Shown: piece by piece, positions 24,950 through 33,585 of the stretch
Numbering within the stretch: the first letter of the stretch is position 1
How the letters are laid out: every line of letters begins with the position of its first letter
Origin: Streptomyces albus subsp. albus
Lineage (GTDB): Bacteria > Actinomycetota > Actinomycetes > Streptomycetales > Streptomycetaceae
NCBI RefSeq assembly: GCF_000719865.1
Contig: NZ_JOID01000013.1
Location: forward strand, 62,001-126,000
Direction: 5' to 3'
DNA length: 64,000 nt
Notes under the pieces: model-generated
What the model was told of the DNA's origin: nothing
The model's database searches: none
The model's input: the letters and a program-made list of their open reading frames with translations, nothing else
Translations under genes and position numbers: made by a program

Positions 24950-26121
24950 CAGACGGACGCCTCCAGCTCCGCGTCGATCTTCTCCAGCAGCCGTTCCTGC
25001 AGCTCGGGGAGGTTGATCTGCTGGACCAGCTCGGCGAAGAAGCCGCGGACGACCAGCCGGCGGGCCTCGTCGGCGGGGATGCCGCGGGCCATCAGGTAGA
25101 ACAGCTGCTCGTCCTCGAAGCGGCCGGTGGCCGAGGCGTGGCCGGCGCCGACGATCTCACCGGTCTCGATCTCCAGGTTGGGGACCGAGTCCACCCGGGC
25201 GCCGTCGGTGAGGACGAGGTTCCGGTTGAGTTCGTAGGTGTCGGTGCCCTCGGCGGCCGCGCGGATGAGGACGTCGCCGATCCAGACGGCGTGCGCGTTC
25301 TCGCCCTGCAGCGCGCCCTTGTAGACGACGTTGCTGCGGCAGTGCGGGATGGCGTGGTCGACGAAGAGCCGGTGCTCCTGGTGCTGGCCGTTGTCCGTGA
25401 AGTACAGGCCGTAGAGCTCCGCCTCGCCGCCCGGGGCCGCGTAGTTGATCCGCGGGTGGAGCCGGACCAGGTCGCCGCCGAAGGTGACGATCACGGACTT
25501 GAAGGTGGCGTCGCGGCCGACCAGCGCGGTGTGCTGGCCGGCGTGGACGGCCTTGCCGCCCCAGTCCTGGACGGACACGGCGGTGAGCTTGGCGCCGTCC
25601 CCGAGGATGTACTCGACGTTGCCGCCGAAGGTGGCGTCACCGGTGTGGTCAAGGACGACGACCGCCTCGGCGAAGGCGCCGACCTCGATCACGTGGTGGG
25701 CGTAGGCGGTGCCGCCCTGCCCGTGCACGGAGATCCGCACCGGCTCGGAGAGCACGGTCTCCTTCGGGATGGTGACGACCGTGGCCTTCTCGAAGGAGCT
25801 GTACGCCTGGGCGGCGACCCGGTCGACGGGCTTGCCGGCCCGGCCGAGCCGGGAGTCGTCCCGCCCCACCCGTTCCTGGGTGGCCTCGGCGGGGGTGAAG
25901 ACCTCGTAGCGGACGCCGCCGTCGTCCACGGCCGTGCCGTCGTGCAGTCCGCGGAGGCGCTCCAGCGGGGTGAACCGCCACTCCTCCTCGCGGCCGTGCG
26001 GCACGGGGAAGTCCGCCACGTCATAGGAGGCGGGCGCGCTCACCCGGGCGTCGGCGGGATGGTCACCGCCCACCTGAATGGCACCTTCCGTGGTGCTGCC
26101 CACCGGGATGTTGTCAGCCAT
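24949..26121 (-). CDS. sufD: Fe-S assembly scaffold protein SufD
   Basis: 390-residue right-handed beta-helix protein that pairs with SufB and binds SufC. Family segments include GREEEWRFTPLERLRGL in the N-terminal part, VQDWGGKAVHAGQHTALVGR in the core and the C-terminal LVLTDGARVDSVPNLEIETG, followed by HASATGRFEDEQLFYLMARG. The last motif, shared with SufB, is the SufC interaction region. The ATG has no strong ribosome binding site and lies 115 bp after sufB, with a large hairpin between them. Confidence 0.94.
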   Translation of the reverse strand: MADNIPVGSTTEGAIQVGGDHPADARVSAPASYDVADFPVPHGREEEWRFTPLERLRGLHDGTAVDDGGVRYEVFTPAEATQERVGRDDSRLGRAGKPVDRVAAQAYSSFEKATVVTIPKETVLSEPVRISVHGQGGTAYAHHVIEVGAFAEAVVVLDHTGDATFGGNVEYILGDGAKLTAVSVQDWGGKAVHAGQHTALVGRDATFKSVIVTFGGDLVRLHPRINYAAPGGEAELYGLYFTDNGQHQEHRLFVDHAIPHCRSNVVYKGALQGENAHAVWIGDVLIRAAAEGTDTYELNRNLVLTDGARVDSVPNLEIETGEIVGAGHASATGRFEDEQLFYLMARGIPADEARRLVVRGFFAELVQQINLPELQERLLEKIDAELEASV

Positions 26122-26177
26122 GGCTAGTCGTACTGCTCGCTTTCTGCCTGATTGTGATCGCTCAAGGTCTGTGGGGC

Positions 26178-26218
26178 GGCCGCCGCCCCGTGTCGGACGG
26201 ACACGGGGGCGGCGGGCC
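26178..26218 (-). other. Intra-operon stem-loop between sufB and sufD
   Basis: GGCCGCCGCCCCGTGTC (26178-26194) pairs with GACACGGGGGCGGCGGGCC (26200-26218) around a 5-nt loop, with two single-base bulges. It occupies the only sizeable gap in the suf operon. It could act as a partial terminator, an mRNA stabiliser or a processing site. Confidence 0.6.
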
Positions 26219-26236
26219 CGGGGAGGCGCCGGCCCG

Positions 26237-27658
26237 TCAGCCGACGGAGCCCTCCATCTGCAGTTCGATCAGCCGGTTCAGCTCCAGCGCGTACTCCATG
26301 GGCAGCTCGCGCGCGATCGGCTCGACGAAGCCGCGCACGATCATCGCCATGGCCTCGTCCTCGGAGAGACCGCGGCTCATCAGGTAGAAGAGCTGGTCCT
26401 CGCTGACCTTGGAGACCGTCGCCTCGTGGCCCATGGACACGTCGTCCTCGCGGACGTCCACGTAGGGGTAGGTGTCCGAGCGGGAGATGGTGTCCACCAG
26501 CAGGGCGTCGCAGAGCACGTTGGACTTGGAGCCCGCGGCGCCCTCGCCGATCTCGATCAGGCCGCGGTAGGAGGTCCGGCCGCCGCCCCGCGCCACCGAC
26601 TTGGAGACGATGTTCGAGGAGGTGTTGGGGGCCATGTGGACCATCTTGGCGCCCGCGTCCTGGTGCTGGCCCTCGCCGGAGAAGGCGATGGACAGCGTCT
26701 CGCCCTTGGCGTGCTCGCCCATGAGGTAGACGGCCGGGTACTTCATCGTGACCTTGGAGCCGATGTTGCCGTCGACCCACTCCATGGTCGCGCCCTCGTA
26801 GGCCACGGCGCGCTTGGTGACCAGGTTGTAGACGTTGTTCGACCAGTTCTGGATCGTCGTGTAGCGGCAGCGGGCGCCCTTCTTCACGATGATCTCGACG
26901 ACGGCGCTGTGCAGCGAGTCCGACTTGTAGATCGGCGCGGTGCAGCCCTCGACGTAGTGGACGTAGGCGTCCTCGTCGACGATGATCAGCGTCCGCTCGA
27001 ACTGGCCCATGTTCTCGGTGTTGATCCGGAAGTAGGCCTGGAGCGGGATCTCCACGTGCACGCCCTTCGGCACGTAGATGAAGGAGCCGCCGGACCACAC
27101 GGCCGTGTTGAGCGCGGCGAACTTGTTGTCACCGGCCGGGATGACCGTGCCGAAGTACTCCTGGAAGAGCTCCGGGTGCTCCTTGAGCGCCGTGTCGGTG
27201 TCCAGGAAGAGGACGCCCTGCTCCTCCAGGTCCTCGCGGATCTGGTGGTACACGACCTCGGACTCGTACTGGGCGGCGACACCGGCGACGAGGCGCTGCT
27301 TCTCGGCCTCCGGGATGCCCAGCCGGTCGTAGGTGTTCTTGATGTCCTCGGGCAGGTCCTCCCAGCTGGTGGCCTGCTTCTCGGTGGAGCGGACGAAGTA
27401 CTTGATGTTGTCGAAGTCGATGCCGCTGAGGTCGGAGCCCCAGGTGGGCATGGGCTTCTTGCCGAACAGCCGCAGGCCCTTGAGCCGCAGCTTCAGCATC
27501 CACTCCGGCTCGTTCTTCTTCGCCGAGATGTCGCGGACGACCTCCTCGGACAGTCCGCGCTTGGCCGCCGCGCCGGCGGCGTCGGGGTCGGACCAGCCGT
27601 ATTCGTAGGTGCCCAGACCCTCGAGTTCGGGGTGGGCGGTCTCCGTGGGGAGCGTCAT
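26237..27658 (-). CDS. sufB: Fe-S assembly scaffold protein SufB
   Basis: 473 residues. SufB is the cluster-building subunit of SufBCD. Recognisable stretches are [20 protein letters not shown] at the N-terminus, [60 protein letters not shown] (conserved Cys) and the C-terminal [20 protein letters not shown]. No intein interrupts it, unlike mycobacterial SufB. ATG at 27658 overlaps the sufR stop (ATGA) and has GGGAGG 8 nt upstream. Confidence 0.96.
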   Translation of the reverse strand: MTLPTETAHPELEGLGTYEYGWSDPDAAGAAAKRGLSEEVVRDISAKKNEPEWMLKLRLKGLRLFGKKPMPTWGSDLSGIDFDNIKYFVRSTEKQATSWEDLPEDIKNTYDRLGIPEAEKQRLVAGVAAQYESEVVYHQIREDLEEQGVLFLDTDTALKEHPELFQEYFGTVIPAGDNKFAALNTAVWSGGSFIYVPKGVHVEIPLQAYFRINTENMGQFERTLIIVDEDAYVHYVEGCTAPIYKSDSLHSAVVEIIVKKGARCRYTTIQNWSNNVYNLVTKRAVAYEGATMEWVDGNIGSKVTMKYPAVYLMGEHAKGETLSIAFSGEGQHQDAGAKMVHMAPNTSSNIVSKSVARGGGRTSYRGLIEIGEGAAGSKSNVLCDALLVDTISRSDTYPYVDVREDDVSMGHEATVSKVSEDQLFYLMSRGLSEDEAMAMIVRGFVEPIARELPMEYALELNRLIELQMEGSVG

Positions 27659-28530
27659 GCGGGGTTCCTCCCGGCCGTGCTTGCGGATGCTGTGGTGGTC
27701 CTGGTGGTGGTGCGGTGCGGGCGGCCCGGGCCGCCGGCGGCCGTTCGGGCGCGCGGGGCGCCGCCCTTGCCGCGGCCGCTCTCCGCCCCGTCCGCGGCGC
27801 CGCCCGGGGGAGCGCCGCCCTTGGGTACGAAGGTGGTGCAGACCCCGTCGCCGTGGGCGATCGTGGCCAGCCGCTGCACATGTGTGCCGAGCAGATCCGA
27901 GAAGACCTCGGTCTCCACCTCGCAGAGCTGCGGGAACCGCTCGGCGACATGGGCGACCGGGCAGTGGTGCTGGCAGAGCTGCTCGCCGACCGGTGCGCTG
28001 CGCGCAGCGGCAGCGTACCCGTCCGCGGTCAGCGCCCTGGCCAGGGCCTCGGTGCGCTGCTCGGGCGCCACGCCCTCGATGGCCTTGCGGTACCCGGCGG
28101 CCTGTGCGGCCAGCCGGGCGCGGGCGAAGGCCGTGACCGCGGCCTCGCCCTTCTCGCCTCCGCCCGCCTGCTGCGCGATCCAGCGGAGCGCGTCGGCGGC
28201 GAGGGAGTCGTAGGCCTGGTCGAAGGCGTCCCGGCCGTCGTCGGTGAGCGCGAAGGCCTTCGCGGGCCGGCCGCGGCCGCGCGAGCCGTAGACCCGCCGG
28301 TCGCGGGGCTCGACGAGGCCCTCGGCGAGGAGGGTGTCGAGATGCCGCCGGACGGCCGCCTGGGTCAGTGCCAGCCGCCCGGCGAGTTCGGCGGCGGTCG
28401 AGGGGCCGTGGTCGAGGATGGAGCGCGCGACCCGGTTGCGGGTGGAGCGCGGCTCGTCGTGCGCGGGCAGGGGCGACGGGGCGGTCGCCGGGACCGCCGC
28501 TGCCTTCCGCTCTTCGCTCACGTTTTTCAC
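27655..28530 (-). CDS. sufR: SufR-type Fe-S-responsive transcriptional repressor
   Basis: 291 residues. An N-terminal winged helix-turn-helix (about residues 27-100; [20 protein letters not shown]) is followed by a helical region and the cluster-binding cysteines C186, C190, C203 (in CQHHC and FPQLC) and C231. SufR represses the suf operon when its cluster is intact and releases DNA when Fe-S demand rises. An Ala/Gly/Thr-rich tail of about 55 residues follows. Start: GTG at 28530, giving the N-terminus VKNVSEER. The frame is open to 28587 but would need an extension containing a TTA codon, so the shorter form is preferred. Overlap with sufB is 4 bp. Confidence 0.88.
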   Translation of the reverse strand: MKNVSEERKAAAVPATAPSPLPAHDEPRSTRNRVARSILDHGPSTAAELAGRLALTQAAVRRHLDTLLAEGLVEPRDRRVYGSRGRGRPAKAFALTDDGRDAFDQAYDSLAADALRWIAQQAGGGEKGEAAVTAFARARLAAQAAGYRKAIEGVAPEQRTEALARALTADGYAAAARSAPVGEQLCQHHCPVAHVAERFPQLCEVETEVFSDLLGTHVQRLATIAHGDGVCTTFVPKGGAPPGGAADGAESGRGKGGAPRARTAAGGPGRPHRTTTRTTTASASTAGRNPA

Positions 28531-28600
28531 AACGCCATTGTTGCGTAATTCCTCCGCCTGCGACAACCGGCGCCGGACGGCGGCCACGTGGGCTCGATCA

Positions 28601-28616
28601 CTAAGGGTTACCTAAG
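28601..28616. promoter_or_regulatory. Imperfect palindrome in the divergent sufR/ABC-transporter region
   Basis: CTAAGGGTTACCTAAG is an AT-richer near-palindrome in a GC-rich background, between the start of sufR (28530) and that of the divergent ABC gene (28719). Its halves resemble TTAGG/CCTAA half-sites of DtxR/IdeR-type iron boxes without matching the full 19-bp consensus. It could be the SufR operator or an iron-regulated site. Confidence 0.45.
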
Positions 28617-28718
28617 ATCCCCGGCCGGCCGGGCGGTCCGGGAACGGACCGCCGGGGCCCGGGCCCCCCGCCGGTCCCTGGTCACCGGACGCCGCGCGGG
28701 GCTCCGTAGACTGCCGCC

Positions 28719-29645
28719 ATGCGTGAAGAGCCCGTCGTCCAGGTGCGGAACCTGGTCAAGCGGTACGGAGCCAAGACCGCGGTGGACGGGCTCGATCTGT
28801 CCGTGGCGGCGGGCACCGTCACCGCCGTCCTCGGCCCCAACGGTGCCGGGAAGACCACCACCGTGGAGATCTGCGAGGGCTACCGCCGCCCCGACGCGGG
28901 CACCGTCCGGATCCTGGGTCTCGACCCGGTGGCGGAGGCGGCGGCCCTGCGGCCCCGGATCGGGGTGATGCTCCAGTCCGGCGGCGTCTACCCCGGGGCG
29001 CGGGCGGCGGAGATGCTGCGGCACACCGCGAAGCTGCACGCCCACCCGCTCGATGTGGACATGCTGACCGAGCGGCTGGGCCTGGGCGGCTGCGGCCGCA
29101 CCCCCTACCGGCGGCTCTCCGGCGGCCAGCAGCAGCGGCTCGCGCTGGCCATGGCGGTCGTCGGCCGCCCCGAGCTGGTCTTCCTCGACGAGCCGACGGC
29201 CGGTCTGGACCCGCAGGCCCGGCGCGCCACCTGGGATCTGGTGCGGGAGCTCCGCGCGGACGGGGTGACGGCCGTCCTCACCACGCACTTCATGGACGAG
29301 GCCGAGCAGCTCGCCGACGACGTGGCGATCATCGACGGCGGCCGGGTCGTCGCCGCCGGCAGCCCCGAGGAGCTGTGCCGGGGCGGCGCCGAGGACACCC
29401 TGCGCTTCACCGGCCGCTCCGGACTCGACCTCACCACCCTGCTCACGGCCCTGCCGGACGGCGCGGCCGCCGCGGAGACCGCGCCCGGCTCGTACCGGGT
29501 CACCGGGAAGGTCGATCCGCAGCTGCTGGCCACCGTCGCCTCCTGGTGCGCCCAGCACGGCGTGCTGCCGGACCGGATAGCGGTCGAGCGGCGCACCCTG
29601 GAGGACGTCTTCCTGGAACTGACCGGCAAGGAGCTGCGCGCGTGA
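28719..29645 (+). CDS. ABC transporter ATP-binding protein (ABC-2 exporter type)
   Basis: 308 residues. Walker A is GPNGAGKTTT near residue 42, the signature is LSGGQQQRLALA near 135, Walker B is LVFLDEPTAGLDPQARR, and the switch His is in LTTHFMDEAEQ. A C-terminal domain of about 80 residues is typical of drug/lipid-export ATPases. It is the first gene of a two-gene unit with the permease (GTGA overlap), divergent from sufR. The same pair occurs beside suf and the heme A genes in other actinobacteria, suggesting a conserved but undefined link to heme or cytochrome assembly. Confidence 0.92.
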   Translation: MREEPVVQVRNLVKRYGAKTAVDGLDLSVAAGTVTAVLGPNGAGKTTTVEICEGYRRPDAGTVRILGLDPVAEAAALRPRIGVMLQSGGVYPGARAAEMLRHTAKLHAHPLDVDMLTERLGLGGCGRTPYRRLSGGQQQRLALAMAVVGRPELVFLDEPTAGLDPQARRATWDLVRELRADGVTAVLTTHFMDEAEQLADDVAIIDGGRVVAAGSPEELCRGGAEDTLRFTGRSGLDLTTLLTALPDGAAAAETAPGSYRVTGKVDPQLLATVASWCAQHGVLPDRIAVERRTLEDVFLELTGKELRA

Positions 29646-30427
29646 CCACGGAAGCGGACCGGACCGCCGGCACCTTCGCCCCCCGCCCGGGGGCCGCGCC
29701 GCTGGGCCGGATGATCGCGGCGCAGACCGCCTTGGAGACCCGGATGCTGCTGCGCAACGGCGAACAGCTGCTGCTGACGGTGGTGATCCCGACCCTGCTG
29801 CTGGCCCTCTTCGCCACCGTCGACATCGTCGACACGGGCGCCGGCCGGGCCGTGGACTTCCTCGCTCCGGGCGTGCTGGCGCTGGCCGTGATGTCCACGG
29901 CCTTCACCGGGCAGGCCATCGCCACCGGCTTCGAACGCCGCTACGGGGTACTGAAGAGGCTCGGCGCCTCCCCGCTGCCGCGCTGGGCGCTGATGACCGC
30001 CAAGACGGGCTCCGTGCTCGTCACCGAGCTGCTGCAGATCGCGCTGCTGACGGCGGTCGCCCTCATGCTGGGCTGGTCGCCGCGGGGCAATCCGCTGACC
30101 GTGGTGGCCCTGCTGCTCCTGGGGACCGCGGCCTTCTCGGGGCTCGGGCTGCTGATGGCCGGCACCCTGCGCGCGGAGGCGACGCTGGCCGCCGCGAACC
30201 TGGTGTTCGTCCTGCTGCTGGCCGGCGGCGGGGTGGTCGTCCCGCTGGAGAGGTTCCCCGAGGCGGCGCAGTCCGTGCTGCAACTGCTGCCGATCGCGGC
30301 CCTGTCGGACGGGCTCCGCGATGTGCTGCGGGACGGCGCCGCGGTGCCCTGGGGCGATCTGGGCCTGCTGGCCGGCTGGTCGGTCCTGGGCCTCGGCCTC
30401 GCGGGGCGCTTCTTCCGCTGGGAGTGA
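29642..30427 (+). CDS. ABC-2 type transporter permease
   Basis: 261 residues with about six membrane helices (LLLTVVIPTLLLALFATVDI, VDFLAPGVLALAVMSTAF, ELLQIALLTAVALMLGW, VALLLLGTAAFSGLGLLMAG, LAAANLVFVLLLAGGGVVVP and the C-terminal LLAGWSVLGLGLAGRFF). Segments such as GFERRYGVLKRLGASPLPRW are typical of ABC-2 exporters. GTG at 29642 overlaps the ATPase stop, deciding the start. Substrate unknown. Confidence 0.9.
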   Translation: MTTEADRTAGTFAPRPGAAPLGRMIAAQTALETRMLLRNGEQLLLTVVIPTLLLALFATVDIVDTGAGRAVDFLAPGVLALAVMSTAFTGQAIATGFERRYGVLKRLGASPLPRWALMTAKTGSVLVTELLQIALLTAVALMLGWSPRGNPLTVVALLLLGTAAFSGLGLLMAGTLRAEATLAAANLVFVLLLAGGGVVVPLERFPEAAQSVLQLLPIAALSDGLRDVLRDGAAVPWGDLGLLAGWSVLGLGLAGRFFRWE

Positions 30428-30470
30428 GGGCGGCGGTCCGCCCCCGTCCCGCCCGCCGTCGGCCCGGCTC

Positions 30471-31598
30471 TCACCCCGGTTCTTCCGTGTCCGCCGTGCG
30501 GGCGGCGTCCACGACGTCGGCGGAGACCGGCGCGGGGCCGGCGGCGAGCCCCTCCCCGGCCCGGTCCAGCATCCGACGGGTGCGGGGATACTCCCCGAGG
30601 TGCTCGCCGAGGACGTCCAGAGCCGCCGGCAGGTGGTGCGGGTCGGCGTCCCGTGCCGCCAGCACTCCTGCCGTCCACAGGACGTAGCCGGCGAACAGGC
30701 CGGCGTCGTCCGTGTAGAGGGCGGCGGCCAGGTAGTCGACGAGGTGGGCGACGTCCTCGGCGGTCTGCCGGCGCTGGTCGGTGGTGAAGCCGGCCGGCTC
30801 CGGATGGCGCCGTTCCAGACCGGTCAGCACCACCTCGACGAGGCGCGGGGCCGTGCCGGAGACCCGGGTGTACTCGTGGTCCGCCAGATGAGGCAGGTCG
30901 TCGATGGCCCGGCGGTCGGCGCGGGGCGGGGGCAGCGGGCCGCCGGCGAGCCGGTCGGCGGCGGAGCGGGCGTCGGGCGCCCAGGCGTCCGCGTGGAAGA
31001 GGCGCGCGTAACGCCCGTCCGGGCCGAAGGCGGCGCCTCCGACCAGCACCGGCACTCCGGCTCCCTGGCAGGCCATGATCGTGGCGTGCGCGGTGGGCAG
31101 CCGGGTGGCGAGCGAACCGGACAGGGCGGCCGCCTCCGGCCCCGTACGGTGCAGATGCGCGATGAGGTGCGGGGCGGGGACCTGGGCGCCGAGGTAGTCC
31201 ACGCGCCAGCCGCGCAGCTTCAGCACCTCGGCGAGCAGCCGGGCGGGCAGCGCGTGCCACTCCCCGTCCACGCAGGCCACGGTGACCCGTCCGCGCGGGG
31301 ACTTTGGCGGTGCCGTCCCACCGCGCTGGGAGATGACGGCGATCACGCGGTCGTTGATGGCGGTGGCCGCGTGCTCGCCGGCCACGCTCATGCGGTTCGC
31401 GGCCCACTCCACGCCGACCTTGCGCTGGACGGCGCCGATGACGTCGAGGAGCACGCTCTCGGCGTCGAGGCCCGCGTCGAGGGCGCCGAGGGCCGTCCGG
31501 GTGGCGGCGTACTCGTCCCCGTCCACGACGGCCTCCCACAGGTGCCGCGCGTACGCGGCACGGGCGGTGTGCCGGTCCTCCGGCTCTTCCGCGGTCAT
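30471..31598 (-). CDS. Cobalamin-binding protein, probable B12-dependent light/ligand sensor
   Basis: 375 residues. The helical four-helix B12-cap domain (about 15-90) contains W65 and E75-H76, exactly the W-x9-EH spacing found in CarH/LitR-type B12 photoreceptors. The Rossmann B12-binding domain (about 104-215) has the lower-ligand motif as E113-W-H115-A-L-P118, an ExHxxG variant with Pro for Gly, followed by VDYLGAQVPAPHLIAHL. An additional helical domain of unknown kind fills residues 240-375. There is no MerR DNA-binding domain, so output must be through a partner. Its ATG overlaps the stop of the SpoIIE-phosphatase gene (ATGA), making that protein the obvious partner. Confidence 0.85.
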   Translation of the reverse strand: MTAEEPEDRHTARAAYARHLWEAVVDGDEYAATRTALGALDAGLDAESVLLDVIGAVQRKVGVEWAANRMSVAGEHAATAINDRVIAVISQRGGTAPPKSPRGRVTVACVDGEWHALPARLLAEVLKLRGWRVDYLGAQVPAPHLIAHLHRTGPEAAALSGSLATRLPTAHATIMACQGAGVPVLVGGAAFGPDGRYARLFHADAWAPDARSAADRLAGGPLPPPRADRRAIDDLPHLADHEYTRVSGTAPRLVEVVLTGLERRHPEPAGFTTDQRRQTAEDVAHLVDYLAAALYTDDAGLFAGYVLWTAGVLAARDADPHHLPAALDVLGEHLGEYPRTRRMLDRAGEGLAAGPAPVSADVVDAARTADTEEPG

Positions 31599-33346
31599 GA
31601 GGTGCCCCTCTCCAGTCGGTGTCCGCCGGCCCCGGCGCGGCCGGCGTGCGGTCCTCCCCCGTGCGGGCCTCCGCCCGGGGGCGCGATGGCGACCACGGCC
31701 ATGTCGTCCGAGGGGCCGGGCCCCGCCCACTCGGCGGCGAGCATCAGGACGCGTTCCACGACGGCCTCGGGCGGCAGCTCCGCGCACTCCGAGAGCGTCT
31801 GCCGCAGCCGCTCGTCACCGAACATCTCCCGGCCCAGCGGCCCGCCCCGCGCCTCGGTGATGCCGTCGGTGAACAGCACGCAGGTCTCCCCGGGCGCCAG
31901 GGTGGTCCGCGCCGTGACCGTCTCGACCTCCGGCAGCGCGCCGACCAGCGTGCCGGAGGTCGCGGCCTCCTCCACCCGCCCGCCGGCCCGTACGATCAGC
32001 GGCGCCGGATGGCCCGCGCTCGTCATCCGCAGCTCCAGCCCGCCGCCGCGGCGGACGGCCGTCGTCAGCACCAGGGTCGCGAACCGGGTGTGCTGCGGGG
32101 AGTTCAGCAGCGCGCCGTTGAGCAGGCTCAGCACCTCCTGGTGGTCCCCGGCCAGCGGAAGCAGGGCCTCCAGCGTGATGCGGATCTTGCCGGCCAGCAC
32201 GGCGGCCTCCAGCCCCTTGCCGCACACATCGCCGAGGGCCACCAGGAACCCCTCGCCCCCGGCGCCGTCCGGCAGCGGATGGACGTCGTAGAAGTCACCC
32301 CCGACCTGCTCGCTGTCCGAGGACGCGCGGTAGCCGCCGGCGAACTCGACGCCGCCGGTGCGGTGCAGGACCGGCGGCAGGAGTTCGCGCATCAGCGTCT
32401 CGGTGATCGCGGCCTGATCGGCGTAGAGCCGCGCCGCGGAGATCGCCGCCCCGGCGCGCGAGGAGAACAGCCGGAGGAAGAGCTCCTCGCGCTCCGTGAA
32501 GCGCTCCCGGCCGGGGCGCAGCAGGAGGACCAGCGCCCCGGCCGGCTTCTCCAGGGGCCCCGGCAGCGTTTTGACGACGGTGGATCCCACCGGTCCGAAC
32601 CCCGGCGGGACCGCCCACGCCGGCGTGTCCTGGGGAGCGACCCAGCGCGGTGGCGGCAGCGGTGCGCCGCGCAGCGCCTCGGTCAGCCCCGGCATCCCGG
32701 CGGGATCCGCGAGCGCCGGATGGCGCACCGGCCGCCCCCCGTGTTCGCAGGCAACCACCGGCAGCAGGCGCCCGGGGCCGGGCACCAGGACCAGCGCGGC
32801 ATCCGCGAAGTGCTCGGCCGCCAGGCGGGCGGTCACCTCCACGCAGCGTTCGGGGTTCAGCGAGGCCAGCAGCATGGTGGCGGCCTCCGCCATGGACTCC
32901 GTGTGCTCCCGCTCCTCGCGCAGCGCCTCGTCCGCGGCGCGGCGGCCGGTGTCGTCCACGAGCCACCACAGGACGGTGCCGCCGGGGTGCGCGCTGGGGT
33001 GGGCCGTGACGATGCGCTCCCCGATCCGGCCGGCGGCCCCACCGCCGGCCGCGCCCTCCCGTCGCCGGGCCTGCTGCCGGCCGGTCCCGGGCCCGTTCTC
33101 CCGGAGGCCGCCGCCGGTGAACCGGTCGTGCGCCTCGGCCAGCCAGGCCGGTGCGGCCTCCCGCAGCCGCGCGCCCGGCCGGATGGCGGGACACAGCTCC
33201 GCCGCCACGTCGCTCACCGAACGCACCACGCCGTCCGCGCCGACCGCGATCACCGGATACGGCGCGGCACGCCAGGCGGCGCCGAGCCCGGCACCGCCGG
33301 CCGCGGCGGCGGACTCTACGAAACGTTCCACGACGGCAGGGCACAC
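31595..33346 (-). CDS. PAS/GAF-domain PP2C (SpoIIE-type) serine phosphatase
   Basis: 583 residues, soluble. A PAS-like N-terminus (WRAAPYPVIAVGADGVVRSV) and a second PAS-like segment up to about residue 135 are followed by a GAF domain (ASLNPERCVEVTARLAAEHF to about 300). The C-terminal SpoIIE/PP2C domain has the metal-binding motifs GGDFYDVH, ALGDVCGKGLEAAVLAG, LFTDGITEARGG and PSDDMAVVAI. Such enzymes dephosphorylate STAS-domain anti-anti-sigma factors, releasing a sigma factor by partner switching. The GTG start has GAGGGG 7 nt upstream. It lies between the STAS gene (239 bp upstream) and the B12-protein gene (4-bp overlap). Confidence 0.9.
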   Translation of the reverse strand: MCPAVVERFVESAAAAGGAGLGAAWRAAPYPVIAVGADGVVRSVSDVAAELCPAIRPGARLREAAPAWLAEAHDRFTGGGLRENGPGTGRQQARRREGAAGGGAAGRIGERIVTAHPSAHPGGTVLWWLVDDTGRRAADEALREEREHTESMAEAATMLLASLNPERCVEVTARLAAEHFADAALVLVPGPGRLLPVVACEHGGRPVRHPALADPAGMPGLTEALRGAPLPPPRWVAPQDTPAWAVPPGFGPVGSTVVKTLPGPLEKPAGALVLLLRPGRERFTEREELFLRLFSSRAGAAISAARLYADQAAITETLMRELLPPVLHRTGGVEFAGGYRASSDSEQVGGDFYDVHPLPDGAGGEGFLVALGDVCGKGLEAAVLAGKIRITLEALLPLAGDHQEVLSLLNGALLNSPQHTRFATLVLTTAVRRGGGLELRMTSAGHPAPLIVRAGGRVEEAATSGTLVGALPEVETVTARTTLAPGETCVLFTDGITEARGGPLGREMFGDERLRQTLSECAELPPEAVVERVLMLAAEWAGPGPSDDMAVVAIAPPGGGPHGGGPHAGRAGAGGHRLERGTS

Positions 33347-33585
33347 ACCGCGGGCCCCTCACCTCGCAACGCTGGACGACGGTCGGCCCCCTCCCCCGAC
33401 GATCTCCCGCGCCCGGCCACGCGGCAACCGCTCCGCCGTCGCGCCCGTACGGAACGGCGCGGCGGCCGCGGTCACTGCCGCACGCCAGGGGGCGTCGGCG
33501 CGGGGCCCGGTCACCCCGCGGACGGGTTGCTCCCCCGCGCGGTCCGCCCACCGTCGCCGTCCGCCCCGGCCGGCGGCCCGTCCCG

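Noticed and set aside
28531..28587. N-terminal extension of SufR to 28587
   Set aside because: It would include a TTA codon and non-family sequence, and the GTG at 28530 gives a plausible N-terminus. A longer form cannot be excluded completely.
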